This document shows positions 34,921 through 47,345 of a stretch of DNA of 64,000 nucleotides, in pieces. The notes beneath the pieces are model-generated. The model saw nothing but the letters and a program-made list of their open reading frames with translations, did not search any database and had not been told where the DNA came from. The DNA comes from Aselliscus stoliczkanus (taxonomy: Eukaryota > Chordata > Mammalia > Chiroptera > Hipposideridae): NCBI GenBank assembly GCA_033961575.1, contig CM066737.1, forward strand, positions 85,122,271-85,186,270, written 5' to 3'. Position 1 is the stretch's first letter; each line of letters opens with the position of its first letter. Position numbers and translations under genes: made by a program.

Positions 34921-36113
34921 CAACCTTTCTTATTTTAAAACATTCGTCTATTCTATAACATTTACATAATCAGAAAACAGCTCCTATTCTGATGTTTATT
35001 TTTTTCACTCTTCCTTAGCATTAGACTTCTTCATGAATTTTAGAATCAATGATCACAGGCTTATGTAAGGGGAATATATTTTTTGCCTTGCTTTTTTTCT
35101 CTTTCTCTCTCTGGGCTCCTTCCTCCCTAAAAAGTTATGAGGCTACTTCCAAGAACGTCCTGGGACCATCGATTGGGGAGCTGCTCTCATAATAAAGGTT
35201 TGGGCCTCCTCCTTGTTAGGCATATGAAGGATATGCAGAACTGATGGTGAGCCTCAAGCAGCCCTGTCCTGAGGCTAGTCCTGTCCTCAGGCTTACATTG
35301 CCTTGGCAGCCCCATATACATTGTAGCCCCAGGCAGTAGTTGTCAGTATTTTTCACCCTACTTTTATGACTCATAGCCCCTGGATTTAAGCAGTGAGTCC
35401 AACTCTATTTTTCCATTTCACATGGAAGCCTTTTAGTCCTTCTTTTCCCAAAGGAGGTGAACTTATATCCCCCACTACCTGCTTTGAAATATGGATCTTC
35501 AGCCCCATTTACAATTCCAGATTTTTGTTTTCTCTGTGGTCTCTGAAGATGTTTATCTTATTTTATCTTATCTAAGTGCCTTTGATTCTTTGTTTTTATA
35601 ATTTATCCATCATTGCCAAGTTTGTAGAGCAGAAGGGAGTACATCAAAGAGGGGACATAGAATGACATTTTCACTGGTATCTCTAGGTTCATTTTAACTA
35701 CACATCCCATTAGAGTTTTGCCAAATTAATTAGTAAAGGAAATCCAACCACTTTTAAGTGGAAATGGTTATGGAGTTTCCAGAGACTGGCACATTTAGAT
35801 TATAATCAGTTATTAAATTTATTTTGGCTCTGTTCAAGAGACACTTAACATTTAAAATTATGTAAAAATTTTCAATTCAGTTAAGTAGTTAAAGATATTG
35901 GAACTTGTTCCCCTTCATCCGCTATCACTGGAAAGAGTCTTGGTCTCTACACTTTAGGATTAGTTAAGTAATTTTCTATGCTCTTTTCTGCCAGAATTAA
36001 CATATTTTCACTGAATATTAAATTGTTGGATCTTTATATCTTTGCTTACAAACAAACATGTTCCTGAGTAAAACTGTTGTGAAGATTTAAAATATTGTGT
36101 TTTATAGAGCTTT
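34921..36113. other. Unassigned DNA
   Basis: AT-rich. 35090-35360 is somewhat GC-richer and might be LTR- or L1-derived, but no landmark is firm. Confidence 0.45.
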
Positions 36114-36128
36114 TAAACTGAGGGCCAT

Positions 36129-36249
36129 GGGCCGGCTGAGTGGCGCAGTGGTTAAGCGCTGGCTCAAAAAGCCAGCAGTCCCGGTTTGGGTCCCACATAT
36201 GAGGGCCAGTGACACTGCCCTCAAAAAAAAAAAAAGAAAAGAAAATGGG
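36129..36249 (+). repeat. Short SINE with perfect 13-bp TSD, plus strand
   Basis: Reads 'GGGCCGGCTGAGTGGCGCAG', 'TGGTTAAGCGCTGGCTC', 'GTCCCGGTTTGGGTCCCACA', 'CAGTGACACTGCCCTC', then an A tail. The A-box-like start and the B-box-like GGTTTGGGTCCC show its tRNA origin. TAAACTGAGGGCC flanks it at 36114-36126 and 36250-36262. This is the cleanest example of the roughly 100-bp SINE type in the window. Confidence 0.95.
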
Positions 36250-36416
36250 TAAACTGAGGGCCTCATTTGAAAATTATTTCTACAAGGAGACATTTCTTTT
36301 CTACTATAAGAAGCACTTTATTTATCTAACACAAAACAGCCAATAATGTCATTTGTGGGTAGGCTGCATCCTTATGCTTAGATAGATTAGCAATTGGTCA
36401 AATGAACTAAAACTGC

Positions 36417-36542
36417 CAGGGGTGCCAAAAAAATGTATACGCATGACTTGTGTTCATCTTTTGTTATCAGTATATATTGAGTATTAGAATTTTAATACTT
36501 TTTTTCCTTTCTCAAAATGTGGATACATTTTTTTGGCACCCT
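36417..36542. mobile_element. 126-bp Tc/mariner-like MITE
   Basis: Inverted ends: left 'CAGGGGTGCCAAAAAAATGT' and right 'GATACATTTTTTTGGCACCC', complementary over more than 20 bases. The 80-base core is AT-rich ('ATTGAGTATTAGAATTTTAA') with no coding capacity. The terminus matches the one at 14132-14166. A TA follows near the right end, but the left TA is lost, so superfamily assignment rests on the ends. Confidence 0.8.
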
Positions 36543-38404
36543 ATGTATATTAATAGATTCATTTACTCCCTTGGATCTCAGCTGGAAGGTTCCCTAATAC
36601 ACCTCACTCAGGTCATTAACCACAGGTAGGAAATCCCCTGTCTCTGGGCAGTCAGCAGGGTTCTGCTCCCTTTGTGTTGCCATCTGCTGAGATTCCAAGG
36701 GGATGAGTTTTTCTCAGCTTGTCTATTACTGATTTTGCTCCATGCTTGGGTGAGTACTTTAAGCCCTCTTCTCTTCTCCAATGATTCTTTTTTTAAAATT
36801 CATTGTGTAGATCAAGTATTCTTTCAGTGTGTAAGCAGTATTCACCCTCTGTGCCCTGACTCAGCTGGGTCCATGTTAGACTAGAAACTTTCTCATTGTA
36901 CCTGCGTTTTTCTCTTACCTTTGCCAGCTACTGGCTTCTCTCATTCTGCTCCATCTGGCTAGCCTTGAAGATGGGCCATTTGACAATTTATGTCCTATGA
37001 CCCTGTCTTATATTGCATCTCAAAGAAGAAAACCTTTAGACAGGAAATTGAGAACATGTAGTTTATTTGGTAGTTGATCACTGGAAGCACCATTGGGGGA
37101 ATAAGACATGAAACAGGAAGGGGAAGAAGCCAAAGAAAATATGTGTTATTAGATGATTGGTGCTACGAGCCACTGTGGCTCACTTTTGCTGGCGATCTGT
37201 GGAAGCCAGGATAGACAATGCCTTAGCTATTCCCCTCCTTTTGCAGAGGCAAATTGCATCTGATATTTATCCTCCAGTTCCTGTCTGTCATTGCTGAGGA
37301 CTGCTGCCTAAGAGCATCACCTTTCTAAAATCATTAACTTACACATGTGTGAAAGAAAGCCCTTAGGTAGAAATTTGTAGTGGGACATGATTGTCAGGTA
37401 CTGGACAGTGAGTGTGGAGGGAGTATGGGGGAGATACTAAGAGAAGCTGAAGGATCACTCTCATCCTCTAATACTGATACAGAAACTTTTGACATCTATA
37501 TAACAGATAGATGAGGCAATCCCCACTCCACGTATAAACTATCCAGGCAATGGTATTTTTCAGACACCAAACAAGGGATCATTTAAAGTTATCTGCCTCA
37601 TTCGTGCCTATGATTCTCTCCTTTCCTGTTTGTTTATGTTGTGCCTCATAGCTTTTAAAAGGTAAATATCATTGGACTGTAGATCTGAGCCCTCAATACC
37701 CATGTTCATCCTCCTGCATGACCCCACAGTCAATTGGATAAAGAGCAGGGAACTGACCTTGGAAAAACCATCAGATTCATTCTCTAGGTATTTGGCATTG
37801 GGACAGGAGAGTTTATTTTGGTATCAACTATTCAGTTAGGTAAATTTGGGAGCTGTGAGATGGCAATGTATGCATCAGTGTATGATGAAAGACATCAATA
37901 AGGCTCAGCTTCAGATAGAGAAATAAGGCAAATGTACAGAGAGAGACAAACTATAGATTCTATGATATGTCTTGCTTACCAATACCATTCCAGTGGCTTG
38001 TTCATATCTCTGAGGGGGCTGGGGGTATCTGTCTGTTTTATTCATCCTTGGCTTTCATGTTACACCTGGATCTTTCTGACAGATTTCTCCTTTATACTTA
38101 AAATTCAGGCACTAATTTTTTACTCTGAATGAGCCTCCCAGATGGATTTCCTTCTACATCTGTTTAAAGAGGAAACACAAGAATACTGGTAGATGGATTA
38201 GGGATATAGAAGGTTCATGGCCTCCACATTTTACCAGACCAAGGTGAAACCAAGTTGGGGTGAGATCATGAACTGTATAACCAGATACAGAGACAAAAAA
38301 TACCAATATAGTGACCTATTTATATATCTTGAGAAAAGTGCTTTTTAGTTGAGATTGTGGTATTTTCAGTCAAGATAATGTCAGTATTACACATTCATAA
38401 TGTT
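36543..38404. other. Unassigned DNA
   Basis: No gene recognised. 37020-37480 may be an old repeat ('TGTAGTTTATTTGGTAGTTG', then AGGAAGGGGAAGAAGCC) that I cannot name. Confidence 0.45.
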
Positions 38405-38967
38405 TCTGCCCACAATTTCTGTTTTAGTTATAAACACATTTTAAATATATATTTTTAATGAATGTTTTTAAAATTTCAAGGCAATTTTAGATTCACATGT
38501 GTTGATAAAAATGAAGAAGTAAGATTCCGTATACCTTTTGCCTAGTTTTCCCAGCAGTAACATCTTGCAAAATTATAGTACAATATCATAACCCGGATAT
38601 TGACATTGATGCAGTCAGGTACAGAACAGATCTATTATCACAAAGAATGGCCAAGTTTAGTTCATTCTCATTTTTACCCCCTCCTTAAACTCTCATCTTT
38701 TCTCCATTTCTATAATTATATCACTTCGAGAATGTTATATAAATGGAATCATACAGTATGTGACCTTTGGGGATTGGCTTTTCTCACTGAGAACAACTCT
38801 CTGGATATTCATCCAAGCTGTTGTGTGTATCAACAGTTCGTTCCTTTTTATTGTTGAGTGGTATTCCATAGGGTCTATACCATCGTTTGTGTAACCATTC
38901 TCTTGTTGAGGGACATCTGGGTTGTTGGACTATTAGAAATAAAATTACTATGAACTTCCTTGTATAT

Positions 38968-39067
38968 TTTTTTTTGAGGGCAGTGTCATTGGCCCTCATA
39001 TGTGGGACCCAAACCGGGGCCGCTGGCTTTCTAAGCCAGCGCTTAACCACTATGCCACCAGACCAGC
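38968..39067 (-). repeat. Short SINE in L1 with perfect 10-bp TSD
   Basis: T tail, 'GAGGGCAGTGTCATTGGCCC', 'GGGACCCAAACCGGGGCCGC', head complement 'ATGCCACCAGACCAGCC'. CCTTGTATAT flanks it at 38958-38967 and 39068-39077, splitting the L1 3' UTR. Confidence 0.93.
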
Positions 39068-39442
39068 CCTTGTATATGTTTTTATGTGAACAAAAATCTT
39101 TATTGATCTAAAATGTCCAAGAGTGCAAATGCTTCGTTGTTCAGTAGTTCTATGTTTATTTTTATAAGAAGCAGACAAATTGTTTCCAGAGAGGCTGTGC
39201 CATTTTACATTTCCACCTAGTTTCTTCACATCCTCCCCAGCGTTTTTGTTGCCAGTTGTCAATTGTAACCATTTTAATAGGGGTATAGTGGTATTTCATT
39301 GTGGTTTTAATTTGCATTTCCATAACGTCTAATGATGTTGAACATCTTTTCATGTGCTTGTTTTCCTTCTGTCTTCTTTAGTGAAATGTCTCTTAGTGTC
39401 TTTTAATATTTTCTAATCAGATTGATTCTTTTTTGAGTGTGG

Positions 39443-39466
39443 TTTTTTTTTTTTTTTTTTTTTTTA
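39443..39466. repeat. Poly-T tract
   Basis: An uninterrupted run of about 24 T within the antisense L1. No SINE body accompanies it. Confidence 0.85.
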
Positions 39467-39970
39467 CTGTTGAGTTTGAAAATTTTCATATATTTAATAG
39501 TAGTCCTCCGTGCAGATATATGGTTTGGTCGCAGTTATTTTCTTTCAGTCTATAGCTTGTGTTTTCATCCATTTAGTATAGTGTTTCACAAAACCAAAGT
39601 TTCTAAATTTGATGAAGTCTAAATTATTAGTATTTTCTTTAATGGACTGTGCTTTTAATGGGTTGTCTAATCTGACCATGTCAAGTCTAGAAACTCTTTG
39701 CCTAGCCCTAGATCCCAAGCATTTTCTTCTTTGTTTTTTCCCCAAAAGTTTTATAGTTTTAACTTTCATACTTAAATCTGTGATCCATTTTGAGTTAATT
39801 TTTGTATATGGTATGAGATTTAGGCTGAAGTTCATTTTATGTATTTGCTTCTTAATATGCAATTGCTCTAGCATCATTTGTTGAAAAGGCAATTTTTTGT
39901 CCATTTAATTGCTTTTGTTTCTTTGTCCAAAATCAGTTGAGCAACCAACATCTTCCATATTCTTTGTATA

Positions 39971-41044
39971 ATAGTGGCAAGCAATTGTATTTAAATCATT
40001 GTTATCATTGTTACAAACTGTGCAAAAATGTTAGCTTTAGTGTTCTTTAAATAATTGTTTCACCTTTTCTGACTGCAAACTTACAAAGTCAAATAGTCAA
40101 ATACTTTGATTAAATGAAGCTTAGAATCAAGTGTAATATCCATATTCTGTAAAAAGTCTTGGTTTTGCCTCAGTATTTATTTCCCTCTTAGATAGTAATT
40201 GTATTTCTTCTGCAGTGACATCTTATACTGAAATAAATGACTGAAGAATGTCTTACTGAGACAGATCAGAGTTAATTGCTAATGAAGTGTTATCTCCTTG
40301 TTAAGTAACTCTGAATAAATCTGTGCATCCATAAATGATTTATCTTAAAGGAATCCAATTCATTTTCTGACTCTACCACTTCTACAGAAATGAAACATCT
40401 TCTACATTCTATCTTGTTTCAGCCATTGCAATGTTTAGAGTAGCACCTGGCTTATAATAGTATGTTTTAATTTGGACAGGTGACACTTTTTATAATACAT
40501 CAAGGCTCCAATGTAAAGAACAGATACTTGTCAAAAAAAAATGATATTCAAGAAGGTCCTCTTCCTTAAAAATTAACCCCAGGAAACAAGGGTTGGCTCC
40601 ATTTCAATGATCAGGAAGGCAGTGCTGAAAAAGCAGCCCAAGGTTTTCAAAGACAAACAGAACCTGTGACTTCAGCTTCTTCCCTGTGGAATTAATCCTC
40701 TGTGTGATTTTGTATCTGGGACAACTGCTCACAGAGGATGGTGCAAAACTTTAGCAAAAGCAAAATGCCACACCTCAGCAGATGTCTTGGTGGCTGGCAT
40801 CTTCTCTGGGTCAAGATCACCTTCCTATTTTGTGTGCCTTTGTGGGATAATCCATTTCAGGTAGAAAATAATTCCATCCAGAATATGGTTTGGAAATAGG
40901 GGCTGTACCTTTCTTCTGGGCCTGCAAATAATTCTTTGAAACAATGATAGAGTACATGTGGGGGTAAAAAAATCTACCTGAAAAAAATTTTGACATAAGA
41001 CATATTTATTTTCCTAAATATCAGGAGAAAATGATGAATACAAC
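39971..41044. other. Unassigned DNA
   Basis: No gene or repeat recognised. 40490-40980 is less AT-rich and shows no repeat that I know, so it is a candidate for unique sequence. Confidence 0.45.
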
Positions 41045-41302
41045 ATTTACACTCCTTACAAAGTGATAACCACCCACAAGTCTACTACCCGTCTGACATT
41101 GTATATAGCTGTTACAATACCATTGACTATATACCCTATGCTGTACTTTATATCCCATAAAAATTTGACAGTCAATATTATTCAGCTTCAGGTGTATATA
41201 GTGCAGTGGTCAGGCATCTACACCATCTATGAAGTGATCGCCCATTAAGTCCAGTGTCCATCTGGCACCCTACATAATCTTTACAGCATTATTGATTATA
41301 TT

Positions 41303-41314
41303 CCTCATACTGTA
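41303..41314. repeat. Left TSD of the mariner retrocopy
   Basis: CCTCATACTGTA here matches CCCCATACTATA at 42197-42208 at 10 of 12 positions, and both are followed by a T run. The uninterrupted L1 would carry this sequence once. Confidence 0.75.
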
Positions 41315-42196
41315 TTTTTTTTTAGGCTCAAACACATCTTTATTAATCAAAATAGGAACCATTACAATCAACACATTTATGCCAATGAGAAATAAGTTTG
41401 TTTATTCCTGTAGCATAAAAGTCTGTGCTTTGGGATTTGACCAACTCTTAGAAAGCATTTTCTGCATCCTGTTGGTTGTTGAAGTGTATTCCCTGCAAAA
41501 AGTTTTCAAGATGCTTGAAGAAGTGGTAGTCTGTTGGCGAGAGGTCAGGAAAATGTGGCAGATGAGGCAAAACTTTGTAGCCCATTTCATTCAACTTTTG
41601 AAGCATTGGTTGTGCAACATGTTAGGCATTGTTGAAGGGAAGTTTTGGGCCCTTTCTGTGGACCAATGCTGGCTGCAGGTGTTGCAGTTTTTGGTGCATC
41701 TCATCGATTTGCTGAGCATACTTCTCAGATGTAATGGTTTCACTGGGATTCAGAAAGCTATAGTGGATCAGACCGGCAACAGACCACCAAACAGTGACCG
41801 TGACCTTTTTTTGGTGCAAGTTTGGCTTTGGAAAGTTCCTTGTAGCTTCTTCTAGGTCCACCCACTGAACTGGTCATCACCGGTTGTCATGTAAAATCCA
41901 CTTTTCATTGCATGTTACAATCCAATGGAGAAATGGTTCGTTATTATTGCATAGAATAAGAGAAGATGACACTTCAAATCAACCATTTTTTTGATTTGCA
42001 GTCAGCTCATGAGGCACCTATTTATCGAGCTTTTTCACCTTTCCAATTTGCTTCAAAAGCCAAACAACCATAGAATGGTCTACACTGAGTTCTTCAGCAA
42101 CTTCTCATGTAGTTGTAAAAGGATCAGCTTCTATGATTGCTTTCCATTGGTCGTTGTCAACTTCTGATGCCTGGCCACTATGCTACTCATCTTCAA
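41315..42196 (-). pseudogene. Retroposed Hsmar1-like mariner transposase transcript
   Basis: The minus strand encodes the C-terminal two thirds or so of an Hsmar1-type mariner transposase, the family domesticated in SETMAR. The clearest stretch is 'NLHQKKVTVTVWWSVAGLIH' followed by YSFLNPSETITSEKYAQQIDEM (41622-41861). Further frames give a YEVLPHPPYSPDLSP-like region and an ending close to 'CVDCNGSYFD' with TAA at 41343-41345. About 20 bases beyond the stop, an AATAAA is followed by GATGTGTTTGAGCCTAA and a run of A (T on the plus strand). The 3' terminal repeat is missing and the 5' end begins inside the gene. Stops and frameshifts are present. A-tail, 5' truncation and a 12-bp duplication instead of TA indicate L1-mediated copying of an mRNA rather than DNA transposition. 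Confidence 0.85.
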
Positions 42197-42208
42197 CCCC
42201 ATACTATA
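42197..42208. repeat. Right TSD of the mariner retrocopy
   Basis: CCCCATACTATA, partner of 41303-41314. L1 3' UTR resumes immediately after it ('TTTTATATCCCCATGAC'). Confidence 0.75.
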
Positions 42209-42684
42209 TTTTATATCCCCATGACTATTTTGTGACTACCAATTTGTATTTTCTAATCCCTTCACCTTTCTCACCATCCCCCAATACCCTTCCCATCTGG
42301 CAACCATTGGGTTTTTTCTCTGTATCTCTGAGTCTATTTCTGTTTTGTTTGCTCATTTTTCTCTTTTTGGATTCCACATCTAAGTGAGATTGTATGGTAT
42401 TTGTCTTTCTCAGTCTGACTTATTTCACTTAGCATAATATCCTTTAGGTCCATCCATGATATTGCAAATGGTAAGATTTCATTCTTCTTTATGCCAGAGT
42501 AATAAATGTACCATGATTTCTTTATCCAGTCATGTATTGATGGGCATTTTGGGCTGTTTCCATATCTTGGCTGTTGTGCATAGCACTGCAATAAATATAG
42601 GGGTGCATATATTTTTTTTGAATTAGTGTTTTGGATTTCTTTGGATAAATACCCAGGAGTGGAATTGCTAGTCATAAGGTTGTT

Positions 42685-42700
42685 CTATTTTTAATTTTTT
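42685..42700. repeat. TSD of the ATP6V1B2 retrocopy (3' side)
   Basis: CTATTTTTAATTTTTT here is identical to 46032-46047. On the retrocopy's strand the duplicated site begins AAAAAA preceded by TC, a good L1 endonuclease target. Confidence 0.95.
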
Positions 42701-43739
42701 TCACTTTAATTTAATATTTATTTTCATTTTATATCCAGATGACACATTTTCTACATTAAAATATAATCATGCTGACTCCCCCCCCCACCCCCCACACACC
42801 CTCTGAGAAAAAAGTGAAGAATTTTACACAACTTGCAAGATGGAATGCACAGAGAAGTTGCTATTGCACTCAGGTAACAAAGAACAGAGACCACAGGGCT
42901 GACTGACGTGGCAGCGTGCAGAGAAAACAGCTCAGGCTCACAGCAGGAAGGAGCTGGAATGAAAGGGCTAAAGCTTTTAAATGCTATCACTTGTGCCAAC
43001 CTGAAGAGGCAGACAGAGGTCAGGAAGCAGGACCAAAGAGGGGTTTTTCCAAAGGCTGTTCTCGAACAGGGTTTAAACACTCACACACAGGACTGCTTTC
43101 TCCTCCCACCTTGCCTTGGGCATCTGGCCAACACTTTAGAAACTTACACCTCTGTTAGCGTGTCCAAGTGTAGAATGGGTTTAGGTTTTTCTTTCTTATT
43201 TTTATTGTACTCCAACTCTTTCCAAGCAACAATTCTATCAGTTATTTTCATTATGATTCCTCTGAGTAGAAACCCAGTCAGGAGCAAGACAATCTCACTA
43301 CATCAGATCAATGCCAGCTGTGCACAAGCTGCAGCCCTCTGTGTCCCTCAGAGGCAGGGAGAGCAGGAAGACCCAGGAGTCCCAGCGTACACGTGCTGAA
43401 GAAGAAAAGGAGACCCCTTTTCTAACCTAGTCATTAAATAACAAAGAACAGGTGGCCGGTAAAAGCCATCTGCTCAGAGCAGCAGCACAGACCTTGAGGC
43501 ACACCAGCAATCCCAAACCAAATGCTCAGAGCCTCTCGGCTCTTCTGAGAGGAGGCTTCTTTCAGTCCTGGTCCTGGGCCTAACGAGGAGAGCAAAGCAC
43601 TCTACCTTCTGATAGTGATCCTCTTATGAGGGTGGAGAGGAAAGTCTGGGAGACCCAAATAATGAGGACATTATTAGGTAACTAACTACCCCACTATGTA
43701 CAAATACACACATCAGTGAAAAAAAAACCTCACCTCTAT

Positions 43740-43752
43740 CCCTGCAGCCACT

Positions 43753-43755
<3 letters not shown>
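43740..43755. repeat. TSD of the SINE in the ATP6V1B2 3' UTR
   Basis: CCCTGCAGCCACTTTA, identical to 44238-44253. Confidence 0.95.
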
Positions 43756-43791
<36 letters not shown>

Positions 43792-44237
43792 TTTTTTTTT
43801 TTTTTAAAGATTTTATTGGGGAATTGGTGGAGGGGAACAGCGTTGGGGAATCGGGGAAGGGGAACAGACAAGTTGCTGTCTTTTTGCTCTTCAGTTTAGT
43901 TGCGGAGGATGTTGCTTCACTGTTGGTATCGTCATTGCGCTCTTCCCGGATGAGGCAGATGGGTCGCCGGCCTCTGGATGTCGCTCACCGCGGCTATTGG
44001 CAGCTCACGCTTGGCTGCCAGCCGCTCACGCTGGCTGCGGGCCACTCACTGTAGCCTATGGCAGCCCACTGCAGCAGGGGCTCCAGCCCACACCATCACC
44101 GGGGCTCGCACAGCCCAGCTCCAGGTGGAGCTGTTGTTAGCTGTAGAGGGCAGTGTCACTGGCCCTCATGTGGGATCCGAACCGGGGCCGCTGGCATCCC
44201 AAAACCAGCGCTTAACCAATGCGCCACTCGGCCGACC
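43756..44237 (-). repeat. Full-length long SINE inside the retrocopy 3' UTR
   Basis: The 3' tail has expanded into an (ATTT)n microsatellite (about 43752-43793) plus a T run. The body follows with 'TTAAAGATTTTATTGGGGAA', 'AGTTTAGTTGCGGAGGATGT' and GGCTGCC-type units, and the head complement 'GCGCCACTCGGCCGACCC'. The perfect 16-bp duplication dates its insertion after the ATP6V1B2 retrocopy. The frames 43716-44309 are SINE-derived. Confidence 0.95.
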
Positions 44238-44362
44238 CCCTGCAGCCACTTTAAACAAAGCATTGAAGATCCGGGTTTTCTGAACAGGGGAGACTTCAAA
44301 GTCTGTTAGCAGTTTAAGACATGGCAACACTGGCACAACATGTCACCTATTCTTTGTTTTTA

Positions 44363-46031
<1,669 letters not shown>

Positions 46032-46430
46032 CTATTTTTAATTTTTTGAGGAACCTCCATGCTGTTTTCCATAGTGGCTGCACCAATTTGCAATCCCACC
46101 AACAGTGCACGAGGGTTCCATTTTCACCCCATCCTCACTAGCACTTGTTGTTTGTTGATTTGTTGATGATAGCCATTCTGACAGGTGTGAGGCGACATCT
46201 CGTTGTGCTTTTTTTTTTTTTTTTTTTTGCATTTCTCTGATGATTAGTGATGTTGAGCATCTTTTCATAGTGATGTTGAGCATCTTTTCATATATTTGTT
46301 GGCCATCTGTACTCATATGTACTCTTTGGAGAAATGTCTATTCAAGTGCTCTGCCCATTTTTTAATTGGGTTGTTTGGTTTTTTTTGGTGTTGAGTTTGA
46401 CCTTTTTTTATCTGTGCCAATCATATAAAG
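46032..46430 (-). repeat. L1 3' end, continuation beyond the retrocopy, with TSD
   Basis: 46032-46047 is the second copy of the 16-bp duplication. Then 'GAGGAACCTCCATGCTGTTT', 'TGCACCAATTTGCAATCCCA', 'GATTAGTGATGTTGAGCATC' (partly duplicated at 46240-46290) and 'TTTTAATTGGGTTGTTTGGT' continue the same antisense L1 exactly where 42684 broke off. A T run interrupts it at 46209-46228. Confidence 0.92.
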
Positions 46431-46989
46431 TCCATTATCACAGTAAGTAAATCTGTTATGTCTCAAAAGGTGATAATTGTTAAAACAGTGTAAGGGTTAG
46501 GAGTTTAAGATATCATAGATGTGTTGAGTGGCATTTTATTTGACACATATAAATATTTTATACTTTTCTATTTCTTAGTACTGAATCATAATTGCATATG
46601 AATTACTCATAATATATATGAATATGTGTGTATAACACAGAGAACTGGACATATGCTACTATAGTTCATTAATTTTCACAGTTCATTGGAGCCACATAAA
46701 TGACAAAGACTATCCACATTTCTGAAAGCAAGAGACAGAGTCTCAAACTCAGGTGCCAGAAGAAGACAGTGCTCTATACTCTGGCATGAACTTTGAGTCA
46801 ATGGTGGGGTTTAAATCCTTATAGCAATTAACCACACTGGGAGTTTGGCTAAAAATGCAGCCACCTCCGTCCCACCAGGAGGTCTGAATCTTCCCAGGCC
46901 ACCAACCATTTAACATTTGCCCACAAATGCTAAGAGTGTGTCACAATTACTGGTTACATGTATAGAAATAAGTACAGCCAGTAGTGTGC
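46431..46989. other. Unassigned DNA
   Basis: No gene or named repeat recognised. Confidence 0.5.
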
Positions 46990-47345
46990 TTGCTGTAGAC
47001 TACATATTTATATCTCCCCAAATTTCATATGTTAAAATGTCAATCCCCAATGTGATGATATTAGGAGGTGGGGCCTTTGGGAGGTGATTAGGTTATGAGA
47101 GTAGAACCCTCATGAATGGGATTAATGCCCTTGTAAAAGAGATTCCAGAGGGATCCCTCATCCTTCTACCGTTTAAGAACACAGCAAGAAGATGGCTGTC
47201 TATGGCCAAAGAAGTGAGCTCTTAACAAACACAATCTACTGAGTCTCAAACTTAGACTTCCCAGTCTCCAGAACTGTGAGAAACCAATGTTGTTTAATCC
47301 ATCCAGTGTATGCTATTCTGTTATAGCAGAATGAATGGACTAAGA
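46990..47345 (+). mobile_element. MLT1/MST-type MaLR LTR
   Basis: 'CCCCAAATTTCATATGTTAA', 'AGGAGGTGGGGCCTTTGGGA', 'GGTGATTAGGTTATGAGAGT', 'CCAGTCTCCAGAACTGTGAG' and the end 'GTTATAGCAGAATGAATGGA' followed by CTAAGAG match the mammalian apparent LTR retrotransposons from one end to the other. A solo LTR with no internal sequence. Confidence 0.9.

Larger units (their letters stand above)
38405..39970 (-). repeat. Old L1 3' end and ORF2 C-terminus, antisense
   Basis: Reads from the 3' UTR ('AATGTTATATAAATGGAATC', 'TTGAGTGGTATTCCATAGGG') through 'CATTTCCACCTAGTTTCTTC' into ORF2. Minus frame 39545-39904 gives ORF2 C-terminal peptides such as 'LIPYTKINSKWITDLSMKVK' and 'LDFIKFRNFGFVKHYTKWMK'. A SINE and a T tract interrupt it. 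Several stops and shifts; not functional. Confidence 0.85.
41045..42684 (-). repeat. L1 3' UTR, antisense, host of two retroposed mRNAs
   Basis: L1 3' UTR phrases in reverse: 'TTACAAAGTGATAACCACCC', 'CTTCAGGTGTATATAGTGCA', 'CTGAGTCTATTTCTGTTTTG', 'CAGTCTGACTTATTTCACTT', 'GGATAAATACCCAGGAGTGG'. It stops at 42684 and resumes at 46032/46048, with the ATP6V1B2 retrocopy between. A mariner transcript copy splits it at 41315-42196. 41065-41160 and 41228-41314 look like an imperfect tandem duplication of the same 3' UTR piece. Confidence 0.9.

Noticed and set aside
34407..34958. 183-codon plus-strand ORF
   Set aside because: Its sequence is a full-length SINE read on the antisense strand. The same peptide pieces recur in the SINEs at 33236 and 43756.
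41292..41855. 187-codon plus-strand ORF
   Set aside because: It is antisense to the mariner transposase pseudogene, and the real homology is on the minus strand.
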